DNA of 64,000 nucleotides from Mycogone perniciosa (GCA_025331125.1 JAOALB010000045.1:280696-344695), one strand, 5' to 3'. Counted from the stretch's first letter, positions 43,230-55,883 are shown. Notes: a model not told the origin generated them from the sequence alone. Made by a program: numbers and translations.

Positions 43230-43798
43230 GGCCTTTTGGAGCATTGATACCTCAGTAGGTTCCTTTTCCTTTTTGATACATACGCCATGTACCTATCATA
43301 GTGTTAATTGCGTCTTTCATTCGGTTTGTTGTTGTATTCAAAGCCAGATCATCACCAGGCAAAAGAACAGACGAATGGAAAGCACAGCTCTTAGGCTTAC
43401 TGGTCCGTGCGCGATTGTACCGTGAACTAAGATCCCAGCCTCTCGCCGGCACTAGTACTACTTCAGTAGTAGTAGTAGTAATACTGCTGGATACCAACTT
43501 CGTACCGAAGGTCAGCTCCCCAAAAAGGCCTTCACCGCGTAAAGTCCATCGCCTCTTGACCGTGTCCTGATATCACCATCGTCAGACACTCGTCAGCTTC
43601 GCCTCTTGTTCGCTCAAGGTACCAAACGCTCTGTGCATCTGTGTGGCTTCTTCCCTTGACGGCCGCATACCGCACGCACCCCTTGATTCACCTCCCTTCC
43701 AACCGCCGCGATTCTGTGTCGCGCGCGCGATCCATCAATCCTTTCACCTTCAAACTCCTCCCTTCCTCCACCCGTACACATAACACACGCAGAGCGCA
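43230..43798. other. Intergenic region upstream of the Tho1-like gene
   Basis: A TAG run (43464-43480) and a CT-rich stretch with A/C-rich sequence before the start codon, typical of a fungal housekeeping promoter and leader. No other gene. Confidence 0.6.
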
Positions 43799-44734
43799 AT
43801 GACCGACTACTCATCCCTCAAGGTGCCGGAGCTGAAGAAGCTCTTGGCTGAGAAGAAGCTGCCTCAAACAGGCAACAAGGCCGATCTCATCGCACGGCTG
43901 CAGGAGGACGACAAGAAGAACGCCGCCGCCTCGTCAGAAGAGAAGGATGACGAACCTGGTACGTAGCAACTGCGCAACAAACTCCGTCGCGTTGGTTTGA
44001 CGTGTGGAGCGATTGAGATCGTGGGACATTACGCGCTGACATGGATGTGCTCCTCTCCAGCTGAGGCCAAGGAAGATGAGATCAACTACAGCGACGACGA
44101 GCCTTCTGCGCCAGCATCCAAACCGGACTCCAAGCCCGAAGACAAGCCTGCAGAGGAGCCCGCCGCTGAAGAGTCCGCTGCGGCGGCACCCACAGATAGT
44201 GCCGCTGAGAAGAAACCCTCCGAGGAATCCAGCGACAAACCCACCGACGGCGAAGCCAGCAAGCCTACTGTTGAAGAGGAGCCAGCCAAGTCTTTTGCCC
44301 TAGGCCTCTCCTCCTCCACTGCTGATGAAGAGATGAAAAAGCGCGCCGATCGCGCCAAGCGCTTCGGCATCGAGCTCGATGACGAGACCCAGAAGCTTAC
44401 CGAACGGGCGAAGCGCTTCGGCATTAACGATAAGGAATTGGCCACTGGACTGGACTCTGCTCTTCCTGAAAGGCCACTGAAGCGTGGTCGTGGTCGTGGC
44501 AATGAGGGAGAGGGGAACAGACCTGGTAAGCGTCGTAGTCAGGATAGGAGAGCTGGTGGAAATACTACTGGCAGCGGCAGCGGCGGTGGAGGTGGTGAGA
44601 GACGGAGCGCACGGAATAAGGGGAAGCAAGGGGGTGGGATTGGCGGTGGTGCTCCAAAGTCGCGGAATGTGTTGGATGATCCCACTGAGAAGGCGAAGGC
44701 GGAGAGGAGAGCCGCTAGATTTGCTGCAGCTTGA
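43799..44734 (+). CDS. tho1: Tho1/SARNP-like SAP-domain protein (mRNP assembly and export)
   Basis: Two exons, 43799-43958 and 44061-44734, give 277 residues; donor GTACGT and acceptor CAG. Residues about 3-37 are a SAP domain (LKVPELKKLLAEKKLPQTG, then KADLIARLQ), which binds nucleic acid. An acidic Glu/Ala/Pro/Ser linker follows, then two copies of a KRADRAKRFG / TERAKRFG motif around 165-200, matching the short repeats of yeast Tho1 and human SARNP (CIP29) that contact the DEAD-box helicase Sub2/UAP56. The tail is Arg/Gly-rich (RGRGR, GGGGGERR) and ends in a basic helix. These proteins load on nascent mRNA with the TREX complex. Length is close to the family norm. No defect seen. Confidence 0.9.
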
Positions 44735-47700
44735 AGCAAGCTTGATTTTTTGTCAACGTTGAGGTCAATGTGCTGGAGGAAATTGTGATTTGGTTCCCTT
44801 ACATGGCTAACTTTGGACCAAAGATTAATGAGGGTTAACAAGGCAAGAAATGGATCGGGATGATGGAATGTATATTACATGAACGCGATTTACTAAAAGA
44901 GATGACCTACGGCGTTGTGGGGTTGAGAAGGGTTGTTCAGTTCGGAGTCCAAGTGAAGTGAAATACTACAGGACATGTAACCTCCCACAGCCTTTGGGTA
45001 AGTCTGTTTGTCTTGGGGGTGGTGCTTGATGTGTAGTTTTGTGTGAAGGACCACAATCATGATGGACTGGGATCAGGGGTAGGATGGTAGTGTAGTTGAC
45101 AGTAGTCCTCAAACGCCAGCTGTGTTATACAGCATTATTGACCAAAACCATGATGGCAGGCATCAACCATAGCAGTATTACATCTGGATATGAGAAGGTA
45201 AGCCGTAATGAAACTTGCCGCCGATGCTGAAGCAATCCTAGGCTTGGGGGGCAAATAATATGCGCCAAATCATCCAACCTCAAGATCTAAACCGAGGCTG
45301 AAGATGCCACAGAATGTCACGGGTTCACGAAACCGTTCTTGGCCATTAGCCAAAGCCAAACCAATGCCCCAATTGCTCCTAACCGACACCATCTTCATCC
45401 ATCATCACCTCTACTCGACTACAAACAAAAGCCACAGTGAGGTCATCACAGCCAGAAATATGGAAGCGCCCCAAGTGATCATGCCTCGTGACCCGCATCC
45501 TTCTCGGTAGATGTATCCAAGGATCAACCCAAAAGGCTTGGCCGAAAAAGCGGTCCTTTCAGCCCGTCACGGGAGCAGCCTTTGACGGTCCTTCTGTGGT
45601 GGCAGCAGCACCCCACTGTGGTTCTGTGTCATGGCGTTGTGTTCCTTTTTATTATCACACAAGCCACTTGGATGAGGATTCGTTGAATAAGATGTCGTTA
45701 CGCGCCGAGTACGCCGGCTAGGGCAAGAGCCCGAGTTCGGAGGCGGTTGGGAGGGACCAATTATGAATAAGTGATATCAGCGAGGTCAATAATATTTATC
45801 CTCTGGGATTGAAGGCAAAGGAGAAGAGGGGAATGGGGAATGAGAGGAAATGATGCTCGATTGCTGATTCTCAGCTGAGCCACTGATAGGAGCTTGCCTA
45901 GCGAATCAAGAGCGATTCGTTCCTGAAGCACGTATGTCACACTCCACTAAGAGCAAGGTCGATAACCTATTCATTGTCCCAGCTCCGTCAAGCGTCGTCA
46001 ATGCCCGGATCACTAGACTCGTAGCAGTTGTCCAGACAGCAGGTCGCATGCCCATGGAGGTAAGAAGTGCACTGGCCGCTAAAACGGCCAACAAGGTAGT
46101 TGGCAAGTTGGTTAGTCTAGCTGGTGAAGAAAATGAGATAAACCCGCCGGTCTGTCGACCAGATAGGGACCAATGTGGTGATGGCCTTGATGCTCGCTTG
46201 ATCTGACCTGTCATAACGCAAAGAACCAACAAGAGGCGCAGCTGGCGGCTCTTAAGGATGCTAAACCAACGCGCTAATCCCGCATCTACAGTCAAGGGAC
46301 CATGTTGGCCATCGTCCAACCATGGCACAGGTGCCAGAGCCGACCCAACGGCTTGGTCATCACTTAAGGGTGAGACACCATTCATTCTCTCTGGTCCAAG
46401 AGGCCCACCCACGTGAATGATTGCGAATGTGCCTCGAACGTTGAGGAGCCAACGGCCCCAAGAGCACTGGTGGTTGTAGGCAATGCACGCAGATCCATTA
46501 GTCGTCACGTTACCAAGAGTCCAGAGAGCCCTGCAGTTTCGGGAACCAATGGTAGAGTCGAAACCCCTGTCAAGTCCAACTCGACCCCAAGTCACAGAAT
46601 CTCTTGGGCATCGTTATTGGGCCAAAGGGTTCCGGGCTTCTATCTCTCCTATCTTGGTTGTTCTGGCTTGGTTTCAGTTCCAACGTGCCAATGCTGCCTG
46701 TCGATATACGCGATTTTGGCTGCATTTCGCCTCGAGCAAGATAGGCCTGTCAAAGCGATGCGTTGGTCGAATGCCCGTCAGCACCAGCCCAAGGTACAGA
46801 GTACTTTGATATTGGTCCCGAGTGACTTGACAGGGGTAGAGTTTTTCTTCCAAAGCCTTACAGAGCTGATGGCCTTATTAGTGACGAGTTGGCGAGTGTG
46901 AAGAGACTGGTGACAGTCTAACAGAAGCTTTGGTGATGTCGTCAGCAAGACCATTGGCAAGTGTATTATCTGCAATGAATGAATCCACAATCGGTATTCG
47001 GCAGGGAACAGCCACAGTGCACCAGCCCCACCGAGGCCCAAAATTCTGGCAGATTTGCCGTTGCAGCCACGCGGGAGGAGGTGCCACGTCACAAGCCTCA
47101 CTTTGGCCCGGTTGTGGCCGTGTGGCGAAGCAGCTCAATTTCTGCAGGCTTGGTAATAAGCTTGCTTGGTTGCCTCCAGACTATCGTCACCATCATGCTG
47201 CTTTTTGTACGAAAGAACGAAAAAGCCTGTCGGTTGTTAGACACGGCCAACGCATGGTAGTCGCCACTAAATCACAGGACCCTAATGCAGCTTTCAGCTA
47301 GTTATGGTCTCTGGGTCTAGCAATACGTTGCCATATCCTGGTTGATATCAAAGATTTTCAATCATCGCAAGCATGTCCCATCCCGAGGATTAGCGCTGCG
47401 GGCGTAGCGCGCGGCCGTTTGGAAGCCCGTCTGTTTCTATTATTGTCTCGCATGGTCCGTGTGGGTGATGCCAAGTTGATCAATTTGGTGAGCTGGAATA
47501 TTCTGGGATGTTGAAACTTGAGGCTGTCAGTCACATTACAGGATGCTTGTACGAAGTACAAAGTAGGACTCGGCTTAAGTATGTGGTGTATCTCCATTGT
47601 CGGAGCTTTCTGCACTGAGCCTCCACGCCGAAGAACGAAAACGCGTCCCTTGGAGGAGCCTTTAGGTCACATCCCATGGGCTGTTTCTCATATTACATGG

Positions 47701-50483
47701 CGTGCCATGAGGCGAAAACAGAGGACGTCCAGGGTATGTCAGTTGATGGTGGGTAACGGACAAGGGGCGGCAAGAGTGAGACATCGAGAGAAACATGATT
47801 GGAAAAAAAGTAAATGACAATAGCCAATCAGGCAATCACCGTCTCGTCCAGGTCCCGGCCATGGGTTGAATATTGACGAATAGCCTTCTTATGTTGCTGG
47901 CGACCAGATGGCGTGTGTCGGACAATGCGACAAGAACGAAGACCGAGCTTCCAGAATGAACACCCCATCAGTTATGGGAGCTGCCCCGTTGCATACACGA
48001 TGTGATGGTTAGTGTTGCACAACATGATTGCTCAGCTCCGTGGTGTGTATTGCCCATAGTGGTTGTCGTAATATGAATATCGAATGTGATAGACACGGAC
48101 CTATTGGTTGGTCGCTTATAGACAAGAGTTGTGATCATAACATTCTTGCAGAAGCGAATCACTCAAGAAGATCCCGGGTAGGATACGCGGCCCAGTGATT
48201 GACATTCCAGGCCCTCCTATGCAAGTCGTAGATGCAGGAAGCAGTATGCATCGATAATAATGGCCGACGTGCGTCCGTTTGAGCACGGCGTTGCATCCAA
48301 TACTACTTGGCCATTGACAGGCCACGACACATCGGCCCCCCTGGCTTAAGGAGCCCATGTCGTGATGGCACTGAATGGCACTGAAATAGGGTACTACTAC
48401 TGCTGCTACGAGTAGAAGAATCATAAATTCACATATCCATGGAGCACTACGGAGTAGAAGTGATCAAGTACGGAGCGGGTCGATGCGGGGCAGACGGACA
48501 GGACAGTTGAGCTTCTTTAGTGGGAGCCACTCGTTTAGCAGTCTGCACACACCACTTTCTTCACATCGTCACCCTCCATCTCCAGACGGCCCCAAGCCAA
48601 GCGCCGCCCAACAATGTGTGCTGGAGCTAGTATCAGCGTGTGCGCCGATCAGAGACACTGTCCTAGGGAGATCGGCCTTTCAGAGCCCGCAAAGCGAGAC
48701 ATGCAGGAAAGCAATGTCTTTGACCTGCAGACGCAGCTCCGGCGAACGGCGAAGCAGAACGTCCTGCTGTGGCTGGTGAAGGCTCCCAAAGAGGAGAAAG
48801 CGGCCGGTGGACCTCGGAAGGCCATGCGCGCAGGCGTGTAGTATTACTCTTCCTTGTCCCTCTCGTGGGATTTGAAGGCATTCGACAGCAACAAGACAAG
48901 AGGGCCACTAGTTCTGCAGTGATGAGGAGGCACGCGCCAATGAAGCCCTCCCATGATAGCCGTCACCCTAGGCCTAGCTAGCTAGCCCTCCCCGCCCGCG
49001 CCGTCAGGGACCACAGCGGCTTTTCTGCTTTTCTGCTCTTCTGCTCCTCTGCTCGACGCCCAAAGGCCAAAGGCCAAACACTCGGCAGCCCCACTGATGG
49101 AAGAGACAGGCCTCGTGCCCAATCGCAACCTCATCCTGCCTCTGGCGACATGCCATAGGACGACAGGTCCCAGACTTCATTTATGCGCAATGCGCATGGC
49201 GGCGCAGCCTGCATTTTGCAGCAGTAGCGGCAGCATAAGCATCGGAATCAGCACGTACGCAAATGGCACCGATCGTCCCAAGGCTGTTTCTCTCGACTAG
49301 TCATCGCATCGCCTGTTGACTGTTGGTTGACTGTTGACCGCCGCCTAAGCCCGCAGCATGTGGCCCCCCCAGTCCGCCAGACGCCGACTGGATGTCCCGA
49401 CTGCACTCAAGGCGTGCTGTCTGCTGCAGTCAAGGGGTTGACGTTTCTGCAGGCAAAATATAGCAATCCCTCCACAAGTACGAAGTACCACTCTAAAGCT
49501 GCCCAGGTATGGAGTACGTACTTGTGTCCCAGTTGGTGGTGTCGTCCACTCACAGTCGCCCACCCGGAGAGGCCTTCGTCATCTGGATCCGGAGTACATA
49601 GACACAACAACGCCCGAGGCTTCTATGAGTCTCTCTCTCTCATTACCAATCCATCCTCTTGTTTCTCCTCCATTTTCCTTCTTCACCATGATTGCGGCCT
49701 TTTCACGTCTCCATATCCTTTATCAGTGAAACCACCAGGACCTTGCAAAGGCGGCTGTTTTGCCACTCCACTTCTCTCTTTGCCACTCCAGGATCCGCGA
49801 CAGAACCAATCGTCGTCAAGATCCTCATCGAAGCCAAATCCCCTGTCGATTCTCAAGACATGGGTTCTTTCCACCCTGCTCGAATCACCTTCTAGGGTGC
49901 CTTGGGTTGCACTAGGCTAGCCAGCTTTGACCATCAACACCTGCGATTGTCGTCCCACCTATCCCGCTGCTCTCAACTCACCACTACTACTGCCACCCTA
50001 CTATTATTACCTTGTTCACGCTCCCATGCCGAATCTCTCTTTTCCTTTTGCCCCTGTCACATAATTCTTTAATACTCATCTACTGCCGCTTCCTTTGTTG
50101 CCGGTTGTAATTTCCTTTTCTCGGCCCTCTGTGGTGTACACGTCCTGTACTTTTCTATATGACATCAGCGGACTGACTCCCCTGCGAATTCCTCAGCGGC
50201 AGAACAAGGGTATTACACCCACACACACTGCTGGTGTTCCTACTAATACCAGTGATTCTACCCGAGCTGGGCTGGGTCATCCCTCAAACAAAAAGCAGGA
50301 CTTGATTACACGAGCATCGACGAGGTACTTTCGACCTAAGTTCTTATCAACACAACCTCTACCTGGTGCCTCCGCTGACCACCGAAGCAGGGTCTCAACA
50401 CCACACCCTTGGACGGAAATATGCGCCACAATCTTTAAAGGCATGTCCGAAATAATAGAACCGCCTCACGAGGTTGGAATAGC
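44735..50483. other. Gene-poor region, about 5.7 kb
   Basis: No supported protein gene. Overlapping frames at 45906-46595, 46413-46901 and 46930-47301 occur on both strands without domains. A TACGGAGTA motif lies at 48448. From about 49600 the sequence becomes CT-rich and is probably the leader and promoter of the following large gene. Confidence 0.5.
50421..50438 (+). promoter_or_regulatory. Five-codon upstream open reading frame
   Basis: ATG to TAA within the presumed leader, 46 bp before the main start. It could lower translation of the 1496-residue protein if the transcript begins upstream. Confidence 0.35.
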
Positions 50484-50589
50484 ATGGCATCCCCCAAGGT
50501 GGGATATGGGTTGCCCGCCAGGCCTTCTGATGGGTTTCGAAGACGGACCGATGATGCAAAGGCAACGACCGGTCTTCCTAGGCCCATAA
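50443..50589 (+). promoter_or_regulatory. Upstream ATG whose frame overlaps the main start
   Basis: A 48-codon frame begins 41 bp before the main ATG and ends inside the coding region in another frame. Ribosomes starting here would miss the main ATG, so it would act as a repressor unless skipped. Confidence 0.35.
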
Positions 50590-53500
50590 CTCGGACTGCT
50601 GAGAAGGAACCAGAGCCATCGAGGTCTGCAAAACAGGTCCCATCTCAATCCAGGTTACCTAGCCGGGTCCCCCTCCCCCCCTCAACACGACGACCTTCCA
50701 TTTCCCAACATATATCACAACCCACGTTAAAGCCCGTTCCCGATCGTCAATCCAAGTCATGGGGTTCGACGACAAGCTCCTCGAGCTACTCCAAGTCTCA
50801 CTCGCAAACCGAGTCAGGCTCCTCGTCCTCAAGTCGATCCTACGATGGCAGCTCCAGATCTGGACAACATGTCCTGCGGAGGAAGAAGTCATCACTCTCC
50901 CAAGACACCGGAGGTCCACGCAATGACCATTCAAGCCTGAACTCACCTCCCAGGCACCAATCGAGAGGGATGGTGGATTCGGCTTTAGGTATTCAGTATG
51001 ACAGAGAGATGACCGAAAGCCCCTTTGAGATTCAGCTGGAAGAGTCGGTGGAGACGCACAAGCTGGCAACGCAGTCCCCAATTATCTACCCTGAACTTGA
51101 TCGCTATCGACACTTTGAACGACCGCAGAACGTGGTCAACAGACAATACATCGATGTTCCCTATCGATTGGCTACCCATGACCTTCCGCCCCCTACCCCA
51201 GGAAGCCTGTTCTCAGCCAACAGCAGTCAGGTTAGCGCCCTCAGTGGTAGCCCTTCAACTAAATTCTTCGAGTCGCCAGGACCAGGGTCATATAGCCGTG
51301 ACACGACTCCGACTTCGATTTCGTCACAATCCCCTGGCCTCATTGCTCCAAGTCGAGTCTTACCTCTCACCAAGACTCGCTATCACAGCCCCTCTTTCAC
51401 CCGACCACCTGTCACCCGAAGGAGAACTGGCAGCATATCGAATGAGATGGACTTGATAAGTGTTGACCCTCATGGTCTTGCTGCCGTCAGGGAGTCTTTG
51501 GTCTCCTCATCCTCAAGCTCCACAGTAAAGGACGGGGACCGAAATTCGAAAAAGGGAAGAAAGACTGGGAAGGCTCTGGCGCCCATGCCTCCAAGCCCAC
51601 CTCCACGAAAGTCATCTCAAAAGTTCTATAAAAGCGAAAGCGACAAAGAGTCATCCCCAAAGGAAAAGCACAAGACAGAAAAACAAGAGACGTCTGTGGG
51701 CTTATTGCAACCCAAATCTTCTGCCCAACTTCAGCCTCTGCAACTGTCACCGGCGACAGTTATACGGCCAAGCCGGCCGAGTCGAGATGGAACACCAGAT
51801 CTCAAATCCCAGCTCTTTAACCCCATTCCAATCATCCAGAGCAATCTGGTGCCGAGGCCCACTCCCACTGAAAGACGGAGTAGTGAGTCTGTGATTCAGA
51901 GCTCCCTCAAGATCCCTGCTTCTCAGTTGAACCCCCCCAACAAGAGTGCATCAACGCCTCATATTCCACTCGATGAAGTAGCAATACACTCAGACGAGTT
52001 TACAGACACGAAAAAACCTGGAGCTGCTAATCCGCCACGACCGTCTGCTACCCCGAGCCCCAACATTAGCTCGTCTTCAAGCAGCCGATTTCCATTTTTT
52101 GGACGCAAAAAGACAGCACCTGAAAACAATTCGGATGATAAGAATAAAAGAAAGCTGACTCGCAAGGGGCCAGCAGCTGGGACAGGTCATGAAGGTTATG
52201 GTCGGATTGGTGCAACGCGGCGACGAAGTGGGAGTTTCGCGAATACTGCACGCACTTTTGCTGAAACCAAATTATCCCAAGAGAGTCTCATCGGTGGCGA
52301 CACTTTCTTGGCTGATCGTATGAACCCTGTGATCATTTCAGGGGGCGAGGTCATTGAGAACCGAAATGGTAGCTCAGAGCTCAACAGGTCGGAGAGCAAT
52401 CAAAGTCTACCCTACTCTGGTCGCCCCAGCACGGATTCTAATTCGGCAATGTCATCCGCTTTTAGAAACGGCCCAAGCATGACTTTGTGGCCATCAATAA
52501 TCCCTCGTGGACTAAACACTGCACCGGCTTCTCGACGGCCCTCCGATAGCAGCGACTCGAGCGGTGCTGCCATGAAGTCAACCATTGCATTCAGACGGTC
52601 GGTTCAACGTCTGAGAACATCTCCAGACAACCCTCTCCGGTTACCTCAACCGATTAATACCAGTAGAATCACTCCATCGCCAATGACAAGCTTCGACATG
52701 AGCATCACGTCCGATGAATCATCCCTCCCTGACTTGCAGCCACGGACCTCACACGAATCGGGCAATCCCCAGTCAACGCTTCAGAAGCTAAAGAAAAGGG
52801 CTCGATCTCCTCGAAGATGGAACATATTCGGTCGATCACAGAGTCAACCCAAACTCGAGAAGAATAATGAGGAAGTCACAGTGACAGTAAAACCTGTCGA
52901 GAAGAAACCTTTGGCCTTCTATGCAATAATGGGCTCTCCTGAACAGGACGACGAGCCTATAGACGTTCGGGAGGTTTTACGAGATGCTGATGTTTACAAT
53001 AATTCACGCAGTAAACTAAACACTCCAGACTTGCATTCATTGGAATTTCGAACCCCCAATGCATCTCAAATTTCTCTCAGCGCCTCGCCACACCTTTCGC
53101 AATCTGGTCAGCACCATGAAAACATGACTCCTGAGCCACCTGCTCCCCGAACCGAGATTCCAATACCTATGAGTGTCACCTTGAGTTCCGGCCGTCCCAG
53201 CCGACTAGCCCAGGTCGGAAGGATCCCGCAAGTTATTAGCAGCAACCGTCAACGAAATTCCTCTCCTCTCAGCTTCTCGAGGCCTTTTGGAGCCGAGTTA
53301 CAGCCTCTTGGTCGTGCACCAGTTCTGTATGACCTCAACTCTACAGTCGGTGTTCCTAATAATGCAACTATGCCAATAATAACTATCCCTGACCTTAGCA
53401 GAGATGGTTCGGCAACCGACTGCGGGACTGAGTTCTCTTTCTACGGCGAATCGGTTTCACATTTAACTCCTGAACCTCCAGCTGCAAAAGAGTTCCTCGC

Positions 53501-54974
53501 TTTCTCCCCACGAAAGAATTCGGATTGCACGACTGATACAAGCTCAAGTGGATCTGGAATGTATAACTATGCTGAGGCAACAGCCGTCGTCCCCAAACCG
53601 GGTGATCCGCTTGCGGAGGACGAAGTTTGGGACGAGTACAATGACCTTCTAGGAGATGATCATGCCAAAGGACCTCAGTCAGCTACATCCTCCAAAGAAA
53701 TTCCATTTCACCTCGAAACCTACCAGAGCAAACTGGCTAGAGGAAAGCCCTTGGAGTCACCGACGTTTGCTATGGACAGTCGCAAGATGTCAACGCTCTC
53801 CGAGGCACCGACAACGTCAACCACCTTTAGTGCCGGCATGACTGAGAGAATACGAGCAGCATTTCAACCACACCCCAGTCCGACAGTGCCATTACCAGCA
53901 CTGGATACCTCACAGCATGATAACAAACATGATTCTGCAACACAGAGCATTTTGGAGACACGCCTTAGTACGACGTCTCACACATCAAGACAGTCAGGCT
54001 CCTCAAGTTCTTCTGGAGAGTGGTCGCCTTTGGCACAAGTGAACCTCCGCGTTGGATCTATGACTGTCAGCAAATGGCTTACATTTGGTCATGTCTTGTT
54101 CAGCGATATCCGGCATGAGCTGATTCGCGACAAGGATTCACTCAAACGTCCTTCAATCCTGGTTGTGGACGGCCTCGGCAATGACGACTGGTCGTTTTAT
54201 GCCGCAGAGACATACCCAGCTGCTAATTTCTTCAACTTGTCACCGCGAGCACCATTACCGACTGATTTGCAGAGCTCACCGTCTGGTTATCCTCTCAGCC
54301 CACCGAACCATCATCAGATACAGTACTTTTCCCATCTGGATAAGTTCCCGTTCGCACCACAGAGTTTTTCTTGTGTTGTATACCGGTTTCCTGTCGCTGC
54401 CCCAGAATCGCATTATCGGAATATTATTTCTGAAGCTCGTCGTGTCCTTAAACCTGATGGGTATATCGAAATGTCGATTCTTGATGTGGACCTCAACAAT
54501 ATGGGCAATCGGGGACGACAGAATGTTCGCCATCTGAAGGAGCGCATCCATGAAAAGACACCAGAGACCAATTTGGCCTCCACTGCGGATCTCATGGTTC
54601 GTCTACTGGGCAGAGGTGGTTTTACCAAGATCAAGGCAGCTCGTGTCGGTGTCCCTGTCGCGAGCTCAATCAGTGATAGCACTCAAGGCAAAAACCCGAC
54701 TGACAAGAAAAAGAAGGCCAAAGATCAGCCCAGCTTGGCGGAAATGATGAGAGACCAAAGTCCTACGGCGGACGAGGGCATTACCAGTATGGTTGCCCGG
54801 GTTGGTCGTTGGTGGTATTCGCGCTGCTATGAGAACGCGGCTGGTACTCCAATTGGAAAGAAGAAGAGCATTTGGAATGAAAAGGCTCTGCTTCAGGAGT
54901 GCGAGGAACTCGGCACCAGTCTAAAGTTAATGGTCTGCTGTGCTCGTGCGCCAGAACGAATCAACAGTGTATAG
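50484..54974 (+). CDS. Large protein with C-terminal methyltransferase-like domain
   Basis: Single exon of 1496 residues; the ATG at 50484 has A at -3 and G at +4. Residues 1-1180 are disordered, rich in Ser, Pro and Arg with many SP/TP sites, and a short basic patch around 770 (KKRARSPRRWNIFGRS). From about 1190 a folded domain begins (VNLRVGSMTVSKWLTFGHVLF). It reads like a class I SAM-dependent methyltransferase of the Methyltransf_11/25 kind: post-motif parts such as PFAPQSFSCVVYRF and SEARRVLKPDGYIEMSILDVD are clear and correspond to motifs IV-V. Motif I, normally hhDxGxGxG, reads ILVVDGLGNDDWSFY, lacking the usual glycine spacing. The domain may therefore be inactive or bind SAM unusually. 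A Lys-rich insert (NPTDKKKKAKDQP) lies near 1420. No named orthologue is recognised. Confidence 0.85.
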   Translation: MASPKVGYGLPARPSDGFRRRTDDAKATTGLPRPITRTAEKEPEPSRSAKQVPSQSRLPSRVPLPPSTRRPSISQHISQPTLKPVPDRQSKSWGSTTSSSSYSKSHSQTESGSSSSSRSYDGSSRSGQHVLRRKKSSLSQDTGGPRNDHSSLNSPPRHQSRGMVDSALGIQYDREMTESPFEIQLEESVETHKLATQSPIIYPELDRYRHFERPQNVVNRQYIDVPYRLATHDLPPPTPGSLFSANSSQVSALSGSPSTKFFESPGPGSYSRDTTPTSISSQSPGLIAPSRVLPLTKTRYHSPSFTRPPVTRRRTGSISNEMDLISVDPHGLAAVRESLVSSSSSSTVKDGDRNSKKGRKTGKALAPMPPSPPPRKSSQKFYKSESDKESSPKEKHKTEKQETSVGLLQPKSSAQLQPLQLSPATVIRPSRPSRDGTPDLKSQLFNPIPIIQSNLVPRPTPTERRSSESVIQSSLKIPASQLNPPNKSASTPHIPLDEVAIHSDEFTDTKKPGAANPPRPSATPSPNISSSSSSRFPFFGRKKTAPENNSDDKNKRKLTRKGPAAGTGHEGYGRIGATRRRSGSFANTARTFAETKLSQESLIGGDTFLADRMNPVIISGGEVIENRNGSSELNRSESNQSLPYSGRPSTDSNSAMSSAFRNGPSMTLWPSIIPRGLNTAPASRRPSDSSDSSGAAMKSTIAFRRSVQRLRTSPDNPLRLPQPINTSRITPSPMTSFDMSITSDESSLPDLQPRTSHESGNPQSTLQKLKKRARSPRRWNIFGRSQSQPKLEKNNEEVTVTVKPVEKKPLAFYAIMGSPEQDDEPIDVREVLRDADVYNNSRSKLNTPDLHSLEFRTPNASQISLSASPHLSQSGQHHENMTPEPPAPRTEIPIPMSVTLSSGRPSRLAQVGRIPQVISSNRQRNSSPLSFSRPFGAELQPLGRAPVLYDLNSTVGVPNNATMPIITIPDLSRDGSATDCGTEFSFYGESVSHLTPEPPAAKEFLAFSPRKNSDCTTDTSSSGSGMYNYAEATAVVPKPGDPLAEDEVWDEYNDLLGDDHAKGPQSATSSKEIPFHLETYQSKLARGKPLESPTFAMDSRKMSTLSEAPTTSTTFSAGMTERIRAAFQPHPSPTVPLPALDTSQHDNKHDSATQSILETRLSTTSHTSRQSGSSSSSGEWSPLAQVNLRVGSMTVSKWLTFGHVLFSDIRHELIRDKDSLKRPSILVVDGLGNDDWSFYAAETYPAANFFNLSPRAPLPTDLQSSPSGYPLSPPNHHQIQYFSHLDKFPFAPQSFSCVVYRFPVAAPESHYRNIISEARRVLKPDGYIEMSILDVDLNNMGNRGRQNVRHLKERIHEKTPETNLASTADLMVRLLGRGGFTKIKAARVGVPVASSISDSTQGKNPTDKKKKAKDQPSLAEMMRDQSPTADEGITSMVARVGRWWYSRCYENAAGTPIGKKKSIWNEKALLQECEELGTSLKLMVCCARAPERINSV

Positions 54975-55883
54975 GTTTACATCTCGCACTCAACGGGTCT
55001 CTCCCACTCGATTTTTTATTTTCATTACTTTTCTTTTCTTCCTCTTGGCATAAGGAAGCATCGGTAACCGGAAAAATGGTTCAAGACTGATATAAGGCGC
55101 AAGCCTAATACCACCGCGACTGCGCGTTTACAACTACAGTCTATTAGTCTCTTTTTCTTTATTTTTAACAAGGACCTGGGGATGGGACCCTTTCTCATTT
55201 TTCTCACCACTTTTTCCTGTTGACGCTCTACTTGGTAGTAGTATGGGTGGGATAGGGGAGGTAGCATACAACATACATACACGGACGCCAAGAGCTCACG
55301 CTCAGCGAGATCCGGCGATTTTCCTCTCTTAATTTTGCATTACTGGCTTTTTGTTTGATGCGTTTATGATCTTTTTGGTCTTTTACTTTCTATTTTTTTT
55401 TGCCGCGGGCCGGAGGGACCAGTCACTGGATGAGTTGGTATTTTCGACATATGCGGTTATTTTTTTGCAGTTGAAATCTGGGGTAAAAAGTTAATGGATA
55501 CTTTTGGCTATCATCTCTCCTTCAATGGAGAGTGAGTGGGCAGAGTGCATTGGGGATGCCGGAATAATTTTTTGGACACAAACAAAAGGGATGATGAATC
55601 GATATGATGATGATGGATGTTGGCCTTGAAACATATATATTGTGGCGTTGATTGTTGTAAATAGAGATACCCATAATCATTGGATTTGGATAGTGAGAGC
55701 GAGTATGTAGCAAGCAAGCGAGTATCTTTTTGGCTGTTTCAATTGGTACTTTTCATTTCATCGGTATAGTTTTACATGGTGTGTAAATGGTATAGATATG
55801 CCCCCCCTAATCCTGCGTAGGGGCTATATATCATGTTATCTTGTATCGGCAGTCGCTCATTGTGGTATTTCACTTTGAAGAGC
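54975..55883. other. Convergent intergenic region
   Basis: 3' ends of the 1496-residue gene and the TRM61-like gene. T-rich stretches (55010-55060, 55310-55410) suit fungal 3' UTRs. No gene seen. Confidence 0.65.

Noticed and set aside
45906..46595. 229-residue minus-strand open frame with hydrophobic stretches, and antisense 90-residue frame
   Set aside because: Both strands are open here, no ATG context, intron pattern or domain is convincing, and composition looks like translated non-coding DNA.
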